Made by a program: the position numbers and the translations under genes. The notes beneath the pieces were generated by a model. The model did not search any database. It was given only the letters and a program-made list of their open reading frames with translations, and was not told where the DNA came from. This document shows positions 61,827 through 64,000 of a DNA stretch of 64,000 nucleotides, piece after piece. This DNA comes from UBA8199 sp035358715 (GTDB taxonomy: Bacteria > Verrucomicrobiota > Verrucomicrobiia > Limisphaerales > UBA8199): positions 8,557 through 72,556 of the forward strand of contig DAOPPX010000008.1 of NCBI GenBank assembly GCA_035358715.1. The letters run 5' to 3'. How positions within the stretch are numbered: position 1 is the first letter of the stretch; each line of letters begins with the position of its first letter.

Positions 61827-63383
61827 CTAGGACTTCGCCGGCCCGGGAGGCGGTGAGGCGAGTTTACTCCTGCGCACGCCGTAGGCGAAATAGATCACCA
61901 TGCCGATTAAGAACCAGGCGATCAGGCGCAGCCAGGTCGTCAGCGGCAGGGCGGACATGAGGACAATGGCCGAGATGGCCCCAGCGGGGGCAACGAACCA
62001 GACCGCAGGGGTAGTAAACCGGCGTGGCAGGTTGGGCTCGCGCACGCGGAGCACCAGCACGCCGATGGAGACGATCACAAATGCCAGCAAGGTGCCAATC
62101 GAGCAAAGGCTCCCGGCTTCGCGCACAGTGAACACAGCCGAGAAGCACGCCACCCCCAGCCCCGTGAGGATGGACGTAATCCAAGGCGTGCGGAAACGCG
62201 GATGGACCTGGCTGACCACCGGCGGCAACAGACCGTCCCGGCTCATACTGTAAAAGACGCGAGATTGGCCCAGAAGCATAACCAGAATGACCGAGGACAG
62301 CCCGGCAATCGCGCCGAGCTTGATGAGCTTGCCCATCCAGCCCATGCCCGCGCGGTCAGCCGCCACTGCGATCGGGTCCGGCACGTCCAACTGGGAATAC
62401 GGCACCACGCCTGTGGCAATGGCCGAGACCAGGATGTATAGCACGGTGCAGATGAGCAGCGAGCCGATAATGCCGATGGGCATGTCTCGCTGCGGATTCT
62501 TGGCTTCCTGAGCCGCGGTGCTCACGGCATCGAACCCGATGTAAGCGAAAAAGACAATGCCCGCGCCGGTCATGATGCCTGACCAGCCGAAGTGGCCCGC
62601 CGCGCCGGTATTGACAGGAATGAAAGGTTGCCAATTGGCGGTTTGGATGGCTCGCGCCGCCCCTGCGATGAACAGCAGCACCACGGCCACTTTGACAAGC
62701 ACGATGATGTTGTTGAAGTTGGCGGATTCGCGGATGCCGACCACCAACAGGGTGGTGACGACGAAGATGATCAGCACGGCCGGCAGGTTGAAGATGGCGG
62801 TGGCCTGGGGGAGCACGGCAGGGTCGGTGCCAAGGGCCACGATCTGATCCGCGAGCCCCACACTGAAGGCGGCCCAGCCCGCCTTCATCTTCAAAGCTGT
62901 CGCCAGGGTTGCCGGAAGTTCGATGAGTTGCGTGCCCCGAGCGGCGGAAAGCTCGGGCGGCAAAACGATGCCAAAGTCGCTTAGGAAGGACACCACGTAG
63001 CCCGACCAGCCGATGGCCACGGTGATGGCGCCGACCGCGTATTCAAGGATGAGGTCCCAGCCGATGATCCAGGCGAACAACTCCCCCAGGGTGGCGTAGC
63101 CATAGGTGTAGGCGCTGCCGGCCATCGGGACGAGCGAGGCGAACTCGCTGTAGCACAGCGCGGCGAAGATGGAGGCGAGCCCGGCCAGCGCAAACGAAAG
63201 CACCACCGCGGGGCCGGCATTTTGCGCCGCAACCGTTCCCGTGAGCACAAAGATGCCGGTGCCGATAATCGCGCCAACGCCCAGGGCGGTGAGGTTCACC
63301 GGGCCGAGCGCCCGGTGCAGGCTCTGGTCCGCCAGCGCCTCGGCCTGCAGGTCAGTAACATTCTTGCGTCGGAACAGATTCAT
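61827..63383 (-). CDS. APC-superfamily amino acid permease (cationic amino acid transporter type)
   Basis: 518 residues with about 12-14 membrane spans. The first span carries the APC motif GVGAIIGTGIFVLTGTVAA, and EAKNPQRDMPIGIIGS lies in the loop typical of APC permeases. The YatL/CAT-like layout suggests import of basic or neutral amino acids driven by protons, but substrate cannot be read from sequence. It follows nnr in the opposite reading order, with 107 bases between. Confidence 0.87.
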   Translation of the reverse strand: MNLFRRKNVTDLQAEALADQSLHRALGPVNLTALGVGAIIGTGIFVLTGTVAAQNAGPAVVLSFALAGLASIFAALCYSEFASLVPMAGSAYTYGYATLGELFAWIIGWDLILEYAVGAITVAIGWSGYVVSFLSDFGIVLPPELSAARGTQLIELPATLATALKMKAGWAAFSVGLADQIVALGTDPAVLPQATAIFNLPAVLIIFVVTTLLVVGIRESANFNNIIVLVKVAVVLLFIAGAARAIQTANWQPFIPVNTGAAGHFGWSGIMTGAGIVFFAYIGFDAVSTAAQEAKNPQRDMPIGIIGSLLICTVLYILVSAIATGVVPYSQLDVPDPIAVAADRAGMGWMGKLIKLGAIAGLSSVILVMLLGQSRVFYSMSRDGLLPPVVSQVHPRFRTPWITSILTGLGVACFSAVFTVREAGSLCSIGTLLAFVIVSIGVLVLRVREPNLPRRFTTPAVWFVAPAGAISAIVLMSALPLTTWLRLIAWFLIGMVIYFAYGVRRSKLASPPPGPAKS

Positions 63384-63726
63384 GTCTTCCGCGGATTCTT
63401 CGAGTGTCTGATTGCTGGCCCGGCTTAATGGTCTGCCGTCGGTGGGAAGTCAAGGGAATATGCAGAGAATGCGCTGAAAAATGGGCCAGGAACAATCTTG
63501 GCCGCCTTCTCCAGCCCAAGCCGCCCACTCCCAAGCTGAAACCAACCTGAGCCATCTTGTCCCACACCCCGGCCACGGCCTGTCCGCACGGCATTTTCGC
63601 GCGCTCTTTTCACACAGGCCCCACCCTCTCCTCCCCATCCCAACCCCGTCCCAATACCGTAGTACCTCTAACCCCGGGTTAGAGACGTTGTTGACAAGTT
63701 ATGGGAAGGGGTGTATTCTCCCTGTA
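63384..63726. promoter_or_regulatory. Gap holding a strong promoter for the recombinase gene
   Basis: TTGACA (63691-63696) and TATTCT (63714-63719) are separated by 17 bases, a near-consensus sigma-70 promoter pointing at the recombinase. Its expected start site falls at or next to the ATG (63727), so the mRNA would be leaderless. A palindrome, ctaaccc-c-gggttag (63668-63682), lies just upstream of the -35 and could be an operator or att-type element. The rest of the gap (63384-63665) has no gene. Confidence 0.6.
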
Positions 63727-64000
63727 ATGAATACGAAACATACTACAGTAGCGACGGGGCCGAAGCTGGCATACAGCTATCGGCGCTTTTCGAGTAAGAA
63801 GCAGGGCGACGGCTCCAGCTTGGAACGTCAGCTTCAAATGGCGAAAGAAGTCTGTGCCGAGCACGGCTGGCAACTGGTGGACCTGCCAGCCGATGAGGGG
63901 GTCAGTGCCTACAAGGTCAACGGCGATGAGCGGTTGGCAGCGAACATGCACCGGGGAAACCTGGGCGCGTTCTTGGCCAAGGCAAAGGCGGGTGAGATCG
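63727..64000 (+). CDS. Serine site-specific recombinase, N-terminal part (runs off window)
   Basis: 91 codons from ATG to the window end. The resolvase catalytic domain is clear: AYSYRRFSSKKQGDGSSLER with the nucleophilic serine in RRFSSKKQ, and the helix SLERQLQMAKEVC. Such recombinases excise or integrate mobile elements and may belong to an element that starts beyond the window. The protein length and C-terminal DNA-binding domain cannot be seen. Confidence 0.85.
   Translation, partial: MNTKHTTVATGPKLAYSYRRFSSKKQGDGSSLERQLQMAKEVCAEHGWQLVDLPADEGVSAYKVNGDERLAANMHRGNLGAFLAKAKAGEI

Overview
The window looks like chromosomal DNA of a GC-rich, Gram-negative Verrucomicrobium, probably near Pedosphaera/Limisphaerales. 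This is inferred from content: large secreted proteins with Ig-like, Golvesin-like and 'STNLxxW' C-terminal modules, Tat-targeted Gfo/Idh/MocA and ThuA proteins, Cys-type sulfatases, lipid A genes, and genome-wide palindromic repeats between genes. No rRNA, tRNA or CRISPR array was recognised.

Region 1 (1-12.6 kb) is a mobile or integrative element. It holds a truncated VirD4/TraD-like coupling ATPase whose 3' end abuts a group II intron 5' fragment, a ParA-like ATPase, small mobilisation-type ORFs and a MobF (TrwC-type) relaxase-helicase. Its cargo is a regulatory block (ECF-type sigma factor, small acidic protein, ImmA/IrrE peptidase) divergent from a bacterial ubiquitin-like conjugation operon: a Ubl-E2 fusion with no cysteine, a JAB-E1 fusion, and a DUF6527-like Cys-rich protein. 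Two inverted 18-bp boxes lie in the divergent promoter gap. A RadC-type protein and a strongly palindromic stretch close the element.

Region 2 (12.6-25.4 kb) has a repeat-rich gap, a secreted Ig-like protein, a secreted C10 (streptopain-like) peptidase, then a MoxR-DUF58-DUF4381-like-BatA-BatB/C operon whose last gene fuses a VWA protein to a TPR/poly-Gln protein.

Region 3 (25.4-38.6 kb) is core genome: prs-rplY-pth-rpsF-ssb-rplI (no rpsR between ssb and rplI), a secreted M28 peptidase, uppS, purA, thrH, plsY, a Gfo/Idh oxidoreductase and lpxB. Both prs and purA have a promoter-like sequence followed by an intrinsic-terminator-like hairpin before the start codon.

Region 4 (38.6-46.7 kb) holds two secreted proteins, a palindromic repeat cluster and a scarred defence locus. 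A type IIG restriction-modification gene has kept only its N-terminal nuclease part and its extreme C-terminus. A complete BglII-like restriction-modification pair sits in the gap, and a DUF4258/YgiT-type toxin-antitoxin pair sits between two copies of the 3' end.

Region 5 (46.7-63.4 kb) is a carbohydrate and sulfated-glycan gene set: two FAD-dependent oxidoreductases, ThuA, Gfo/Idh, a HEAT-repeat protein, two sulfatases and a glycoside hydrolase lipoprotein. It is followed by a small zinc-ribbon protein, a membrane protein, NAD(P)HX repair enzyme Nnr and an APC permease. The window ends in a serine recombinase gene with a strong, apparently leaderless promoter.
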